Assembly: GCA_003447895.1 (NCBI GenBank)
Contig: DLYC01000135.1
Location: 1-6,744 of the forward strand
DNA from: Lachnospiraceae bacterium
GTDB taxonomy: Bacteria > Bacillota > Clostridia > Lachnospirales > Lachnospiraceae
Length of the DNA stretch: 6,744 nt
Direction: 5' to 3'
The notes below the pieces were generated by a model. The model worked only from the letters and a program-made list of their open reading frames with translations. It made no database searches and was not told the DNA's origin. The translations under genes and the position numbers were made by a program. This document shows, in pieces, positions 6,412 through 6,744 of this stretch. The first letter of the stretch is position 1; every line of letters starts with the position of its first letter.

Positions 6412-6455
6412 GCAATGAAGCGGTAAAGTATCGCCGTAAATTCAGGAGGTGTTCT

Positions 6456-6744
6456 ATGAGAATCAGCGAAATTCTGAGCAGTAACCCGGTCACGATCTCC
6501 ATGGAGGTCTTTCCTCCCAAATCCGACGTAAAGCTTGAGTCGGTGCGCGAGACCGTCCGCGAGATCTCAAGACTCCGGCCGGCTTTCGTCAGCTGCACCT
6601 ATGGCGCGGGCGGCGGCACGAGCCGCTATACGGTCGAGATCGCACGGGACATCAAGGACGAAGGTGTAGCCTCCATGGCGCATCTGACCTGCATCAGCTC
6701 TACAAGGGACAGCGTCCACGACCAGATCGAAAAGATCAAGGCGG
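6456..6744 (+). CDS. metF: 5,10-methylenetetrahydrofolate reductase, N-terminal part (runs off the right edge)
   Basis: Only the first 96 residues are in the window. MetF reduces 5,10-methylene- to 5-methyl-tetrahydrofolate on an FAD cofactor, supplying methyl groups for methionine synthesis and, in some anaerobes, the methyl branch of one-carbon metabolism. Recognisable blocks are SMEVFPPK (15-22), whose Glu17 matches the catalytic Glu of E. coli MetF; PAFVSCTYGAGGGT (42-55), the conserved T-Y-G-A strand; and MAHLTCISST (74-83), the H-L-T-C block at the active site. The ATG at 6456 follows AGGAGG with six bases of spacing. It is transcribed away from the ABC-class ATPase, and the two starts are about 290 bases apart. 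Whether metH or other folate genes follow cannot be seen. The family assignment is secure; whether it serves biosynthesis or an acetogenic pathway is open. Confidence 0.93.
   Translation, partial: MRISEILSSNPVTISMEVFPPKSDVKLESVRETVREISRLRPAFVSCTYGAGGGTSRYTVEIARDIKDEGVASMAHLTCISSTRDSVHDQIEKIKA

Noticed and set aside
4423..6426. A 667-codon open frame on the plus strand covering the whole ABC-class ATPase
   Set aside because: It is antisense to a gene with clear Walker and signature motifs. Its product is rich in Arg, Pro, His and Leu with no recognisable domain, as expected from the shadow frame of a GC-rich gene, and no ribosome site supports it.
6412..6455. SAM riboswitch or T-box before metF
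   Set aside because: The predicted leader is about 38 bases, too short for either, and none of their conserved elements are seen.

Overview
The window looks like chromosomal DNA of a moderately GC-rich anaerobic Firmicute, probably a Clostridia or Lachnospiraceae-type organism. This rests on strong AGGAGG-type ribosome binding sites, extended -10 promoters, a clostridial-looking phosphate acetyltransferase (Pta), and an N-terminal MetF sequence of clostridial style. The lineage is an inference from style and gene content, not a database match. No mobile element, CRISPR array, tRNA or rRNA was seen.

Layout. Positions 1-3121 hold a three-gene minus-strand cluster for beta-fructoside use. In transcription order it is a GH32 glycosidase (1664-3121), a Cof-type HAD phosphatase (856-1632) and a second GH32 glycosidase (743 to beyond the left edge). 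Neither GH32 has a signal peptide, so both should work inside the cell on imported sugars or sugar phosphates. A predicted extended -10 promoter (3165-3173) precedes the cluster, and a hairpin sits before the last gene. Positions 3213-3300 carry a strong intrinsic terminator and a second hairpin, which close the upstream minus-strand gene pta (3340-4329). Pta has its own promoter and no adjacent ackA. Positions 4441-6162 encode an ABC-class ATPase of the poorly understood COG3044/PF09818 family. It probably starts at a TTG codon and follows a leader of about 160 nt with three imperfect repeats. From 6456 to the right edge, on the plus strand and divergent from the ATPase, is the N-terminal part of methylenetetrahydrofolate reductase (metF).

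How the genes fit together. The GH32/HAD cluster would feed fructose and glucose (or their phosphates) into glycolysis. Pta converts acetyl-CoA to acetyl phosphate for ATP and acetate production. MetF makes methyl-tetrahydrofolate. These are ordinary housekeeping or catabolic functions. The least explained gene is the ABC-class ATPase, with its unusual start and leader. All four predicted promoters share a TG-n-TAwAmT extended -10 pattern, and none has a convincing -35 box.
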